A stretch of 33,401 nucleotides of DNA from DATJPD01 sp036394195 (GTDB taxonomy: Bacteria > Pseudomonadota > Alphaproteobacteria > CACIAM-22H2). The stretch spans positions 1-33,401 of the forward strand of contig DASWFO010000320.1 of the NCBI GenBank assembly GCA_036394195.1, written 5' to 3'. Positions 6,733-14,419 of this stretch are shown piece by piece. The translations under genes and the position numbers were made by a program. Position 1 is the stretch's first letter. Every line of letters starts with the position of its first letter. The notes beneath the pieces are model-generated. The model saw nothing but the letters and a program-made list of their open reading frames with translations. It did not search any database and had not been told where the DNA came from.

Positions 6733-7047
6733 TCAGACCAGCCAGATCGCGCCATCCCGGACGGCGATGTCGCGCCGGGTCAGCCGGTCGCCTTGGCACG
6801 GGCCGACCACGCAGATCCCGTCGCTGACTCGAAACGCCGCATGATGGTTGGCGCACGAGATGTACTGGCCGTCCGGCGACACGAAATCCGCCGGCGGCCA
6901 GCGCAGCGACAGGCCCATATGCGGACAGAGATCGTCGTAGACCCGCACCTCGTCGCCGGTGCGCACGATCAGCACCGTGCCGCCGCGATGCGCGACCGCG
7001 ATGCCCTGTCCGTCAGCGACCTCGCTCAGCCCGCAGAGGCGCTCCAC
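6733..7047 (-). CDS. Rieske-type [2Fe-2S] ferredoxin
   Basis: A small 104-residue electron carrier with the two Rieske ligand boxes CPHMG and CANHH, spaced as expected for a soluble ferredoxin. It starts RLCGLSEVADGQGIAVAHRG and ends DIAVRDGAIWLV, so it is complete. Rieske ferredoxins pass electrons from a reductase to oxygenase alpha subunits; the two Rieske oxygenases at 15888-18310 are candidate partners, but no reductase lies in the window. The GTG start at 7047 comes one base after the amidohydrolase stop with no close ribosome-binding site, which implies translational coupling. An upstream extension of the frame overlaps the amidohydrolase and lacks homology-like character. Confidence 0.85.
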   Translation of the reverse strand: MERLCGLSEVADGQGIAVAHRGGTVLIVRTGDEVRVYDDLCPHMGLSLRWPPADFVSPDGQYISCANHHAAFRVSDGICVVGPCQGDRLTRRDIAVRDGAIWLV

Positions 7048-7048
7048 G

Positions 7049-8362
7049 TCAGGCGGCGCGCCGCTCCCAAAGGGGCAGCAGTTCCGAATCCGCCTCGTGG
7101 ATCTTGCCGGCGCGCAGCATGAAGTATGGTTTGAAGCGCTGCTTGGTCCGCCGCTTGGCGCCGCCGCCATCCTTCATCTCGAAGGAGCCGCTTTCGAGCT
7201 CGATCACCGAAACGTCGGCGATGCGGCCGGGCTGCAGGCTGCCCAGCGTGTCCGACAGGCCGATCATGGCGGCGGCGTTGCTGGTCACCGTCTTGATGAC
7301 GTGCGTCAGCGGCGCTCCGAGCGCCAGGAGCTCGGTCATCGCATGATGCAGGCTGAAGGTCGGCTCGCTCTTGATGTCCGCCGCCGTCGTCTTGTAGTCG
7401 ACGTCGGCGCGGAACGTCCCGTCGTAATGCAGCTTGCTGATGTTGTAGCCGTGCAGGTCGGCGCCGAGCGTATCCGGCAGGATGCCGCAATCGACCACCT
7501 TCTGCGCGACGTCGAACGAGAAATGCGAGCCGCGGCCGATGTCGATCTTCACGCCACGCTTCATCGCCTCGAACACCAGCGGATGGACCTTGTTGTCGGG
7601 GCCGACGAAGCCGCTCGGAAAGCGCGAGAAGGGGTGGGCGAGGATATCGCCCGGGTCGAGCAGCGGGATCAGCTCGTTGAGCAGCTGCTTGGTGTCGATC
7701 GTCTTGCCGTCCTTCTCCGGCCACAGCGTGCCGAGATGGATGTAGACCGGCAGCTTGGCGGCGCGTCCGGCCGTCTTGGCCAGCCGCAGCACGTCCAGTC
7801 CCCAGCGCGAGTAGCTGCCCGGCTCGGCGTGCGCTTTGATGCCGCGGATCATGTCGGGATAGGTGGCGATCGATTTCAGGATCGCGTCGACATTCACGCC
7901 GTGGGGCCCATACAGGTCCACATATTGGTGGCCGTAGAGGCCCCCCGCGAGATAAGTCGAGACGAACGAGAGCACGCGGGTCTCCGCCGGCTCGGCAATG
8001 AACTTATGAAAGCCGCCCATGGTCAGCGGGCTGGCGCCGCCCTGGTCGACGATCGTCGCCACACCGGCGCGCACGCCGACGTCTTCCGGATGGAGACCGA
8101 ACGGGCCCGTGACATGGGTATAGCAGTGCGCGTGCGTATCGATCAGCCCGGGCACCACCAGCTGGCCGCGCACGTCGCGCACGGCCTTGGCGCGCGCCGG
8201 GCGGATCGAATCGGCAATCTCGACGATCTTGTCACCCTTGATGCCGACGTCCTTGACCGCGTCGAGGCCGGTCGCCGGATCGATGACGCGGCCGCCGGTC
8301 AGGACCAGGTCGAGCTCGCGTTTCGAGTTGAGGGGGGTGACTTTGGACTTACGGGTCGCCAT
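7049..8362 (-). CDS. Amidohydrolase/deacetylase-family metallohydrolase (dihydroorotase-like)
   Basis: A 437-residue cytoplasmic TIM-barrel amidohydrolase. Visible features are the first metal box DTHAHCYTH, the probable carbamylated Lys in RGIKAHAEP, metal-binding His in YIHLG and ILAHPFS, the catalytic Asp in GADLHGYN, and the closing composite sheet (GRIADVSVIELES). Members hydrolyse cyclic amides, ureides or N-acyl groups. The short His/Lys-rich N-terminus (MATRKSKVTPLNSKRELDLV) precedes the usual GGRVIDPATG start. ATG at 8362 is chosen because AAGGAG lies six bases ahead. It forms an operon with the Rieske ferredoxin behind a near-perfect sigma-54 promoter. Divergence from the dioxygenase/molybdenum hydroxylase operon suggests it opens a hydroxylated ring. 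The exact substrate is unknown. Confidence 0.85.
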   Translation of the reverse strand: MATRKSKVTPLNSKRELDLVLTGGRVIDPATGLDAVKDVGIKGDKIVEIADSIRPARAKAVRDVRGQLVVPGLIDTHAHCYTHVTGPFGLHPEDVGVRAGVATIVDQGGASPLTMGGFHKFIAEPAETRVLSFVSTYLAGGLYGHQYVDLYGPHGVNVDAILKSIATYPDMIRGIKAHAEPGSYSRWGLDVLRLAKTAGRAAKLPVYIHLGTLWPEKDGKTIDTKQLLNELIPLLDPGDILAHPFSRFPSGFVGPDNKVHPLVFEAMKRGVKIDIGRGSHFSFDVAQKVVDCGILPDTLGADLHGYNISKLHYDGTFRADVDYKTTAADIKSEPTFSLHHAMTELLALGAPLTHVIKTVTSNAAAMIGLSDTLGSLQPGRIADVSVIELESGSFEMKDGGGAKRRTKQRFKPYFMLRAGKIHEADSELLPLWERRAA

Positions 8363-8423
8363 CGCGCGCTCCTTATTCATTCTCGCCCTATTCATACCCG
8401 CCTGGGGGCTGCCGGCCAGATCA

Positions 8424-8438
8424 GCAAGCTCCGTGCCA
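8424..8438 (-). promoter_or_regulatory. Sigma-54 (-24/-12) promoter of the amidohydrolase operon
   Basis: The minus strand reads TGGCACGGAGCTTGC, an exact match to TGGCACG-N4-TTGC with the invariant GG and GC 12 bases apart. Transcription would start near 8413, giving a 51-base leader before the ATG at 8362. RpoN dependence implies an enhancer-binding activator, not present in the window. Confidence 0.8.
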
Positions 8439-8607
8439 TGGACGGGGTTGGATTTGGCCCATAATACCATGCATTCATTGGCCAAGTCGCCGGTCCGGTG
8501 GGGTGCCCCGCGGAAACTTTCGAATTTTGAGCCGCCGGCAAATTTCGTGAGCACCCTGAGCAGCATTCGGGCAGCGGCGATGTCCGGGGCGGGAGTCGGC
8601 CGCCCCT

Positions 8608-8622
8608 TTCCATGGCATGGAA
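8608..8622. promoter_or_regulatory. Perfect 15-bp palindrome overlapping the -24 element
   Basis: TTCCATG-G-CATGGAA has two 7-base arms around a single G. It covers the -24 part of the sigma-54 promoter at 8613-8627, so a dimeric protein bound here would compete with RNA polymerase. A GntR-type repressor is plausible but unproven. Confidence 0.45.
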
Positions 8623-8627
8623 CTTGC
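8613..8627 (+). promoter_or_regulatory. Sigma-54 (-24/-12) promoter of the dioxygenase-molybdenum hydroxylase operon
   Basis: TGGCATGGAACTTGC matches the RpoN consensus at all but the sixth base (C to T, a frequent variant). Transcription would start near 8638, 41 bases before the TTG start codon at 8679. It is back to back with the promoter at 8424-8438. Confidence 0.75.
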
Positions 8628-8678
8628 GGACCTGCGGTGCAGACAAGGTCGGTCCCAGCGCAGGGAGGATCCCAGGAC

Positions 8679-9686
8679 TTGATTGCCGAACGCGCAGTGC
8701 CCGTCATCGATATCGCGCCGTTTCTCCTCGGCGATCCGCGCGCGCGCAAGACCATTGCCGCGCGCATCGACGAGACGTTGCGCCGCATCGGCTTTCTGAT
8801 CGTGTCCGGCCATGGCGTGGATCAGGACCTCATCGCGCGCATGCATGCGGTGTCGCGCGACTTCTTCGCTCTGCCGCTGTGCGAGAAGAGCCGCTACCGC
8901 GCGGCCAATGGGCCGGTGGACCTGGGCTACATCCCGAGTGGGTCCGAAGGGCTCTCGGAGAAGGCGCCACCGGACCTGAGGGAGACGTTCGCGGTTGGCC
9001 GGGTCGATCCGCTGGACGCGCCGTATTTTCGCCGGCTGGAGATCGCGCCGTTCTTCCAGCCGATCCGCTGGCCGGACACTCCGCCGGAGCTGCGCGAGGT
9101 CTGGAGCACCTATTATCGCGCCATGGGCCGGCTCGGGCGCGATCTCCTGGTCATCTTTGCCGCCGCCCTCCGGCTGGACGAACAGTTCTTCCTGGCCTCG
9201 TTCAGCCGCGAATGCAGCAAGCTCGTGGTCCGCCACTATCCGGACCAGTACGCGACGCCGAAACCCGGCCAGCTGCGCGCCGGCGCGCATACCGATTTCG
9301 GCACCATCACCATCCTGGCTCCCGATGCAGCACCGGGAGGGCTTCAGGTGCGGGACCAGAGCGGCGTCTGGCACGACTGTCACCTGGTTCCGGGCAGCTT
9401 CATCGTGAATATCGGCGACCTGATGGCGCGCTGGACCAACGACAGATGGGTGTCGACCTTGCACCGCGTGGTCAATCCGCCGCGCGGCCTGACCGGCCGC
9501 AGCCGGCGGCAGGCGCTCGCCTTCTTCCAGTTGCCGAACCCCGACGCTATGATCGCGTGCGTTCCGTCGTGCGTCACGCCGGAACGTCCGGCTCGGTATT
9601 CGCCGGTGGCCGCCGGCGCCCATTATCTCGAGCGGATGCGCACCATCCGCGAGGTGAAGGACACGCCGCAGATGGCGACGGTCTAG
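8679..9686 (+). CDS. 2-oxoglutarate/Fe(II)-dependent dioxygenase, isopenicillin N synthase family
   Basis: A 335-residue cytoplasmic oxygenase. The N-terminal DIOX_N region (VPVIDIAPFLLGD, RIGFLIVSGHGVD) is followed by the jelly-roll core with iron ligands His204 and Asp206 (GAHTDFGTITIL) and His262 (STLHRVVNP). Arg277 in SRRQALAFF probably holds 2-oxoglutarate. Family members hydroxylate or desaturate small molecules, including nucleobases. The TTG at 8679 follows GGGAGG by ten bases and lies downstream of a sigma-54 promoter; an open frame continuing upstream into the promoter region is not coding. It leads an operon with three molybdenum hydroxylase subunits (13-base gap), suggesting successive hydroxylations of one compound. 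Confidence 0.88.
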   Translation: MIAERAVPVIDIAPFLLGDPRARKTIAARIDETLRRIGFLIVSGHGVDQDLIARMHAVSRDFFALPLCEKSRYRAANGPVDLGYIPSGSEGLSEKAPPDLRETFAVGRVDPLDAPYFRRLEIAPFFQPIRWPDTPPELREVWSTYYRAMGRLGRDLLVIFAAALRLDEQFFLASFSRECSKLVVRHYPDQYATPKPGQLRAGAHTDFGTITILAPDAAPGGLQVRDQSGVWHDCHLVPGSFIVNIGDLMARWTNDRWVSTLHRVVNPPRGLTGRSRRQALAFFQLPNPDAMIACVPSCVTPERPARYSPVAAGAHYLERMRTIREVKDTPQMATV

Positions 9687-9699
9687 CGGGGCTCGAAGC

Positions 9700-10620
9700 A
9701 TGGGTGTCAAAGCGAACGTCCTGCCCGTGGCGGAGGCCGCGACACCGCCGGCGGCGGAGCTGGTCGGCTTGCGCACCCGCGCCCGCATTCCGCGGTTCCG
9801 CTTGCACGTGCCGGCGACCGCGGCCGAGGCGGTGGCGCTGAAGCTGCGCCACCCGCTGGCCTGGTACATGGCCGGCGGGATCGACGTCGTCAATCGCATG
9901 AAGACGGGTGTCGCGGTCGACGACCTCATCTACCTCGCCAAGATTCCGTCGCTGAAGAGCATCGCCGCCGCCGAGGGCGGCATTGCGATCGGAAGCGGCG
10001 CGACGCATGACGAGGTCGCCACCTCGCCGCTGGTGAAAGACGGCTGCGGCGGGTTGGCCGCGGTGTGGGCCCGCATCGCCAATCCGCGGATCCGCTTCAA
10101 GGGGACCGTCGGCGGCAACATCATGGCGGCCGAGCCCGGCTACGAAGCGGCGGCGTTGCTCGCGGCGGCCGATGCCCGGCTTCGGTTCGTGGGCGCCGCC
10201 GGCGCCACCAGCCTGAGCGTGGATCAGTATCTCGGCGCGGGCCACGGCCTCGGACCCGAGACCCTGCTCGACAGCATTCTCATCCTCGCGGCACCGGAGC
10301 GCCGCTTCATCTATGACCGCACGCTGAAAGGGATTGCCGGCGTCGTGCTCTCCGCGATCGTGAGCAAGGGCCGGGCCCACGATGTCCGGGTCGCGGTCTC
10401 CTGGGCCTATCCGCGCCCGTGGACGAAGCCGATCAAGCTATCCGGCCCGATCGACGCGTCTGGCCTCGACGCGAGCGCCGCCGAGCTGACTGCGGCGTGG
10501 TGTGCCGACCTGCCGCCGCCCGTCTCGGACCATCTGGCGTCGGGCGCTTATCGCCGCCGCATGATCGAGGTGAAGCTTCGCCGCGGCTTGCAGGCTCTCG
10601 CCAAGGGTATGTCGACATGA
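9700..10620 (+). CDS. Molybdenum hydroxylase, FAD-binding (medium) subunit
   Basis: A 306-residue CoxM/XdhB-type subunit that carries FAD and passes electrons from the iron-sulfur subunit to an acceptor. The FAD-binding PCMH segment is seen at WYMAGGIDVVNRMKTG, and RIANPRIRFKGTVGGNIMAA holds the conserved T(V)GGN motif. The C-terminal CO-dehydrogenase flavoprotein domain ends YRRRMIEVKLRRGLQ. It overlaps the small-subunit gene by four bases. The gene order FAD, Fe-S, Mo subunit is the usual order for this enzyme class. Confidence 0.88.
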   Translation: MGVKANVLPVAEAATPPAAELVGLRTRARIPRFRLHVPATAAEAVALKLRHPLAWYMAGGIDVVNRMKTGVAVDDLIYLAKIPSLKSIAAAEGGIAIGSGATHDEVATSPLVKDGCGGLAAVWARIANPRIRFKGTVGGNIMAAEPGYEAAALLAAADARLRFVGAAGATSLSVDQYLGAGHGLGPETLLDSILILAAPERRFIYDRTLKGIAGVVLSAIVSKGRAHDVRVAVSWAYPRPWTKPIKLSGPIDASGLDASAAELTAAWCADLPPPVSDHLASGAYRRRMIEVKLRRGLQALAKGMST

Positions 10621-11108
10621 CCGAGACCTGCGCGATCGCGCTGACCATCAACGGCCGTGAGCACCGGCTGTCGGTCGCTCCGTCGCTGACCTTGGCCGAT
10701 CTCTTGCGCGACCAGCTCGGCCTGACCGGGACGAAGGTCTCCTGCGATCAGAGCGTCTGCGGTGCCTGCACCGTCCTGATCGACGGCCGGCCGGTGGCCG
10801 CGTGCACCGAGTTCGCGTTCCAGGCCGATGGCCGCTCGATCACGACCATCGAGGGCCTGGCGAAGACGCCGGCCGAGCTGCACCCGATCCAGGCCGCGTT
10901 CATCGAGGCGTCGGCGTTCCAGTGCGGCTTCTGCACATCCGGGATGATCCTGTTGCTGAAGAGCCTGCTCGACCGCAACCCGGACCCGGACGAGGCGACG
11001 CTCCGGGAATGGGTGTCCTGCAATATCTGCCGCTGCACCGGGTACGAGGTGATCCTCGACGCGGCGCGGCTGGCGGCCAAAGCGCAACGGACGGCGGCCG
11101 CGTCATGA
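10617..11108 (+). CDS. Molybdenum hydroxylase, [2Fe-2S] (small) subunit
   Basis: A 163-residue subunit with two iron-sulfur clusters. The plant-type ferredoxin cluster uses CDQSVCGACTV and a later Cys (AACTEF). The second, all-helical cluster uses CGFCTSGM and CNICRCTGY. It relays electrons from the molybdopterin site to FAD. The ATG overlaps the previous stop (ATGA at 10617) and its own stop overlaps the next ATG at 11105, so the three subunits are translationally coupled. Length and motifs are complete. Confidence 0.93.
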   Translation: MTETCAIALTINGREHRLSVAPSLTLADLLRDQLGLTGTKVSCDQSVCGACTVLIDGRPVAACTEFAFQADGRSITTIEGLAKTPAELHPIQAAFIEASAFQCGFCTSGMILLLKSLLDRNPDPDEATLREWVSCNICRCTGYEVILDAARLAAKAQRTAAAS

Positions 11109-13402
11109 GCATTCCCAATCGGCTTCGCGTGGTCGGAGAGAAGGTTGCTGCGGTCGACGGGCACGCCAAGGTCACTGGCGCCGCGACCTTCACCTTCGAC
11201 CGCTCGCTTCCCGGGATGCTGCACATCAAGCTGCTGCGCAGCCCGCACCATCACGCGCGCATCCGGGCCATCGATACGAGTGCCGCCGAGCGCATGCCGG
11301 GCGTGCGGGCGGTGGCGACGGCGCGCGATCTCGCCGGCCTGACGCCGATCTACGGCGTGCGGATCAAGGACCAGCCGGTGCTGGCGATCGAGAAGGTCCG
11401 CTATCGCGGCGACGTGGTGGCGGCGGTGGCGGCGACGGACGAGGCGGCGGCCTTTGCCGCCCTCGGGCGCATCGCCGTCGACTACGAGGTCCTGCCCGCG
11501 GTGATGACCATCGACGACGCGATGGCGCCCGGCGCACCGCTGCTCTTCGACAAGCCGTCGATCAACGCGCTCCGGCCGCACGGCACGGGCGGCGAGGGCA
11601 TCGCCGAGCCCGGGCCGAACCTGCTCTATCAGTTCAATCACGATGTCGGCGACATCGACGCGGCGTGGGCGCAATGCGCGCATGTGTTCGAGGACACGTT
11701 CGAATTCTCGCGCATGACGCCGTTCCAGATGGAGCCGTTCGTGGCGCTGGCGCGCCCGGAGGGAGATGCGATCGAGCTGTGGACCTGCAGCCAGGATCCG
11801 TTCCTGATCCGGCAGGACGTGGCGAATATTTTCGGGCTGTCCGACCATCAGGTGCGCGTACACGCGAGCTTCGTCGGCGGCGGCTACGGCGGCAAAAGCT
11901 TCTGCAAGCTGGAGCCGCTGGTCGTGCTGATGGCGCGCATGACCGGCCGGCCGGTCCGGCTGTGCCTCACCTTCGACGAGAACATCCTGCTGCTGTCGCA
12001 GCACGCCGCCCGGCTCACCCTGAAGACCGGTGTCGCCGCCGACGGCCGCTTCGTCTGCCGCGATTCCCGCCTCTACTTGGACGGCGGCGCCTATTCGGAC
12101 GCGAGCGCGCTGGTCACCGACAAGACCGGCTATCGTCTGCCCGGTCCGTATCGATGGACGGCGGTGCGGACGCGCGCGTTTTCAGTGCGGACGACGACCG
12201 TTCCCGCCGGCTCGTTCCGTGGCTTCGGCGGCACGCAGGCGAACTATGCGTGCGAAAGCCAGATCGACATGATCGCACGGCGCATGGGGCAGGATCCGCT
12301 GGAGGTCCGGCTCAAGAACCTGTTGAAGGTCGGCGATCCCTACTTGCAGGCCGACGCACCGATGGACAGCGATTTCGCCGCTGGCTTGCGGTCGGCCGCG
12401 ACGCGCGTCGGCTACGAGCGGAGCCGCCCGCCGCGGCGCGGCGTCGGGCTCGCCATCGGCTTCAAGGACGGCGGCGGCGAAGCGCGCGCGGCGCGCGCGG
12501 CGGTCAAGATCACCGTCACCGGCCGCGTCGTTGTGCAGGGCGGGACCGCGGAGATCGGCCAGGGCGCCTCGACCGCGCTCTGCCAAGTCGCGGCGGAAAT
12601 GCTGAACGTGCCGTTCGAGTGGGTGAAGTACGGCGAGATCGACACCGACGTGACTCCGTACGACCAGGGCACGCACGCGAGCTCCGGCATGACCGTCACC
12701 GGCACGGCGGTCGCCCGCGCCTGCGAGGATGTCCGCGGGCAGATCCTGGCGTTCGCGGCGGAGAAGCTGTCCTGCGACCCTGGCGAGCTCCACCTCGAGA
12801 ACTGGACGGTGCGGCACGGCAACACCGTGCACAAGCTGCAGCCGCTCGCGATCGAGTATTTCGGCGGCTACGGCTGTGAATTCGTCGGCCGCGGGTTCTT
12901 CAAGGTCAACGAGGACCTGAGCACGCCGCTGAACGCCAAGCGCCTGTTCTGGATGCCGGCTTGGACCGGCATCGAGGTCGAGGTCGATGAGGAGACCGGG
13001 CAATACGAGGTGCTGAACTTCGTTTGCGGCACCGACGCGGGGCGGATCATCAACGCCGCCGCGGCGCGCGGGCAGGTCGAGGGCGGCGCCTTGCAGGGTC
13101 TGGGACAGGCGATGTTCGAGCGCTTGATCTACGGCCCCGACGGGCTGATCACCACCTCGCCGCTGACCTATCGGCTGCCGCTCGCCGCCGACCTGCCGAA
13201 GCACTTCGAGGGTTTCCTGGAAGAGCACGGCATGGGCCCCGGTCCCTTCGGCTCGAAGGGGATCGGCGAGAGCTCCATCCTGGGGGTCGCGGCGGCGCTG
13301 GCCAACGCGATCGAGGACGCGATCGGCGTGCGCATCACCGATCTGCCGATCACGCCCGAGAAGATCCTGACGGCCCTCGACGCCAAGCGGCGTGCCGCCT
13401 GA
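11105..13402 (+). CDS. Molybdenum hydroxylase, molybdopterin-binding (large) subunit
   Basis: A 765-residue xanthine-dehydrogenase-family large subunit that hydroxylates a carbon next to nitrogen or a carbonyl, using water. Domains in order: the Ald_Xan_dh_C hammerhead (residues 15-130, VDGHAKVTGAATFTFDRSLP), then two molybdopterin domains with VGGGYGGKS, SFRGFGGTQANYACE and QGGTAEIGQGAST. The catalytic Glu722 is in GSKGIGESS. It lacks the AYRGAGR-type loop of CO dehydrogenase, which argues against CO as substrate. The substrate is not identifiable; N-heterocycles are common for this family. The stop at 13402 faces the DUF1989 gene's stop at 13413. Confidence 0.92.
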   Translation: MSIPNRLRVVGEKVAAVDGHAKVTGAATFTFDRSLPGMLHIKLLRSPHHHARIRAIDTSAAERMPGVRAVATARDLAGLTPIYGVRIKDQPVLAIEKVRYRGDVVAAVAATDEAAAFAALGRIAVDYEVLPAVMTIDDAMAPGAPLLFDKPSINALRPHGTGGEGIAEPGPNLLYQFNHDVGDIDAAWAQCAHVFEDTFEFSRMTPFQMEPFVALARPEGDAIELWTCSQDPFLIRQDVANIFGLSDHQVRVHASFVGGGYGGKSFCKLEPLVVLMARMTGRPVRLCLTFDENILLLSQHAARLTLKTGVAADGRFVCRDSRLYLDGGAYSDASALVTDKTGYRLPGPYRWTAVRTRAFSVRTTTVPAGSFRGFGGTQANYACESQIDMIARRMGQDPLEVRLKNLLKVGDPYLQADAPMDSDFAAGLRSAATRVGYERSRPPRRGVGLAIGFKDGGGEARAARAAVKITVTGRVVVQGGTAEIGQGASTALCQVAAEMLNVPFEWVKYGEIDTDVTPYDQGTHASSGMTVTGTAVARACEDVRGQILAFAAEKLSCDPGELHLENWTVRHGNTVHKLQPLAIEYFGGYGCEFVGRGFFKVNEDLSTPLNAKRLFWMPAWTGIEVEVDEETGQYEVLNFVCGTDAGRIINAAAARGQVEGGALQGLGQAMFERLIYGPDGLITTSPLTYRLPLAADLPKHFEGFLEEHGMGPGPFGSKGIGESSILGVAAALANAIEDAIGVRITDLPITPEKILTALDAKRRAA

Positions 13403-13412
13403 CGTGAGCCCT

Positions 13413-14228
13413 TTACGCCGGCCGCCATTCGATGATGCGGATCGGCGTCGGGTTCCAGCCCGAGCAGGGGTTGTAGAGCTGCGGACAGTTCGACATCACG
13501 ACGAGCACGTCCTTCTCGGCGCGGAGCTCGACGAAGTCCCAAGGCCGCGAGCGCCCTTCGCGGATGCCCGACCGGCCGCTCGCCGACACCGGCACGTTCA
13601 TGAAGAAATTGATGTTCTGATGGACGTCGCTCGGCCGCATGCGGAGCTTCTTCATGGCGGCGAGGAAGTTGTCGCGGCAGCTGCAGGTGTTCTTGATGCC
13701 GTAGCGCAGCTCGTTCACCTCGTGGCTGCAGGCGCCGCCGATGGTGTCGTGCCGGCCGATCGTGTCGCGGGTCACGGTCATCAGCACCTCGGCCGTGTCG
13801 GAATAGAGCTTGAAGCCCGCCGACACGTAGATCGTCTCGTTCAGCTTCAGCGAATTGGCGTTGTTGTAGCGGATCTCGGTGTTGGGCAGGTCGAAGCACA
13901 GGAAATCGACCGCCTGCTGACCGCCGAGATCGATGATCCTGAGATACGTCCCCTTCGTCAGCTTGCCGATGTAGTGGTTGGCGCCCGGCTGGTTGATCTC
14001 GTCCTTCAGGACCACGCCGGGAAGGGCAAGCGCCGCGGCCTTCTTCGCCTTGCCCGTGGCTTTCTCGGCGGCTTTCATCTTGGCGACCGCCCTGGCCCTC
14101 ATCTTCGCGGCCATGGCTTTGACGAACGCTGCGCGCTTCGCCGCGCTCACGTTTTTCCCGCGCAAGATGATTCCCGCCATGGCCGTCCCCGTCGTCGCTC
14201 CGCTGGGCACTTTTTCAGCAATAAACAT
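13413..14228 (-). CDS. DUF1989 / urea carboxylase-associated family protein with Lys/Ala-rich N-terminus
   Basis: A 271-residue protein of the DUF1989 family, found beside urea-amidolyase and other nitrogen-catabolic genes. Family features are GTYLRIIDLGGQQAVDFLCF, DTIGGACSHEVNELRYGI, a conserved Cys pair (NTCSCRDNFL), and NINFFMNVPV and DVLVVMSNCPQLYNPCSGWN near the end; the Cys and His residues suggest a metal or catalytic site. Residues about 26-65 are an unusual positively charged Ala/Lys run. The ATG at 14228 (GAGG four bases ahead) is annotated; ATG 14180 (MAGIILRGKN, GGGGA five bases ahead) is an alternative and is required if the sigma-54 motif at 14218-14232 is real. Biochemical function is not established for most members. 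Confidence 0.8.
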   Translation of the reverse strand: MFIAEKVPSGATTGTAMAGIILRGKNVSAAKRAAFVKAMAAKMRARAVAKMKAAEKATGKAKKAAALALPGVVLKDEINQPGANHYIGKLTKGTYLRIIDLGGQQAVDFLCFDLPNTEIRYNNANSLKLNETIYVSAGFKLYSDTAEVLMTVTRDTIGRHDTIGGACSHEVNELRYGIKNTCSCRDNFLAAMKKLRMRPSDVHQNINFFMNVPVSASGRSGIREGRSRPWDFVELRAEKDVLVVMSNCPQLYNPCSGWNPTPIRIIEWRPA

Positions 14229-14232
14229 GCCG
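14218..14232 (-). promoter_or_regulatory. Possible sigma-54 promoter of the DUF1989 gene
   Basis: The minus strand reads CGGCATGTTTATTGC, keeping the invariant GG and GC with correct spacing but with C for the first T. It overlaps the first possible start codon (14228), so it works only if translation begins at 14180, giving a 26-base leader. It is weaker than the other five sites. Confidence 0.4.
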
Positions 14233-14419
14233 CCTCGGTGAGGTCCTTGGCGTGGTGATGGTTAATTCAGCAGCCCACGCTCAATTTCTCGGCGGAAATC
14301 TACATTCTTTGGAGGGTTTGCCGAAAAAGTGGCCGGCGCTGTCTAGATAATGAACACCAAGAATCTTGCCAGCCCGGCTGCCGCTTCGCGTATCATTTGC
14401 CAGGAATAGGAAGGTTGCG

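Larger units (their letters stand above)
8363..8678. other. Divergent regulatory region between amidohydrolase and dioxygenase operons
   Basis: No gene lies here. The interval carries two outward-facing sigma-54 promoters (8424-8438 minus, 8613-8627 plus) and a 15-bp palindrome overlapping the second. Between them lie an AT-richer patch (8455-8480), suited to a bending or activator site, and a GCCGCCGGCAAATT motif (8531-8544). The inverse of its core, ATTTGCCGG, recurs at 15738 and 19781. Confidence 0.6.

Noticed and set aside
6959..8464. 501-codon plus-strand open frame opposite the amidohydrolase
   Set aside because: No recognisable motifs; the opposite strand has full amidohydrolase motifs, a ribosome-binding site and a promoter.
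11105..13402. Aerobic CO dehydrogenase
   Set aside because: The CO-dehydrogenase active-site loop with its Cys is not seen, and the setting is heterocycle-type catabolism.
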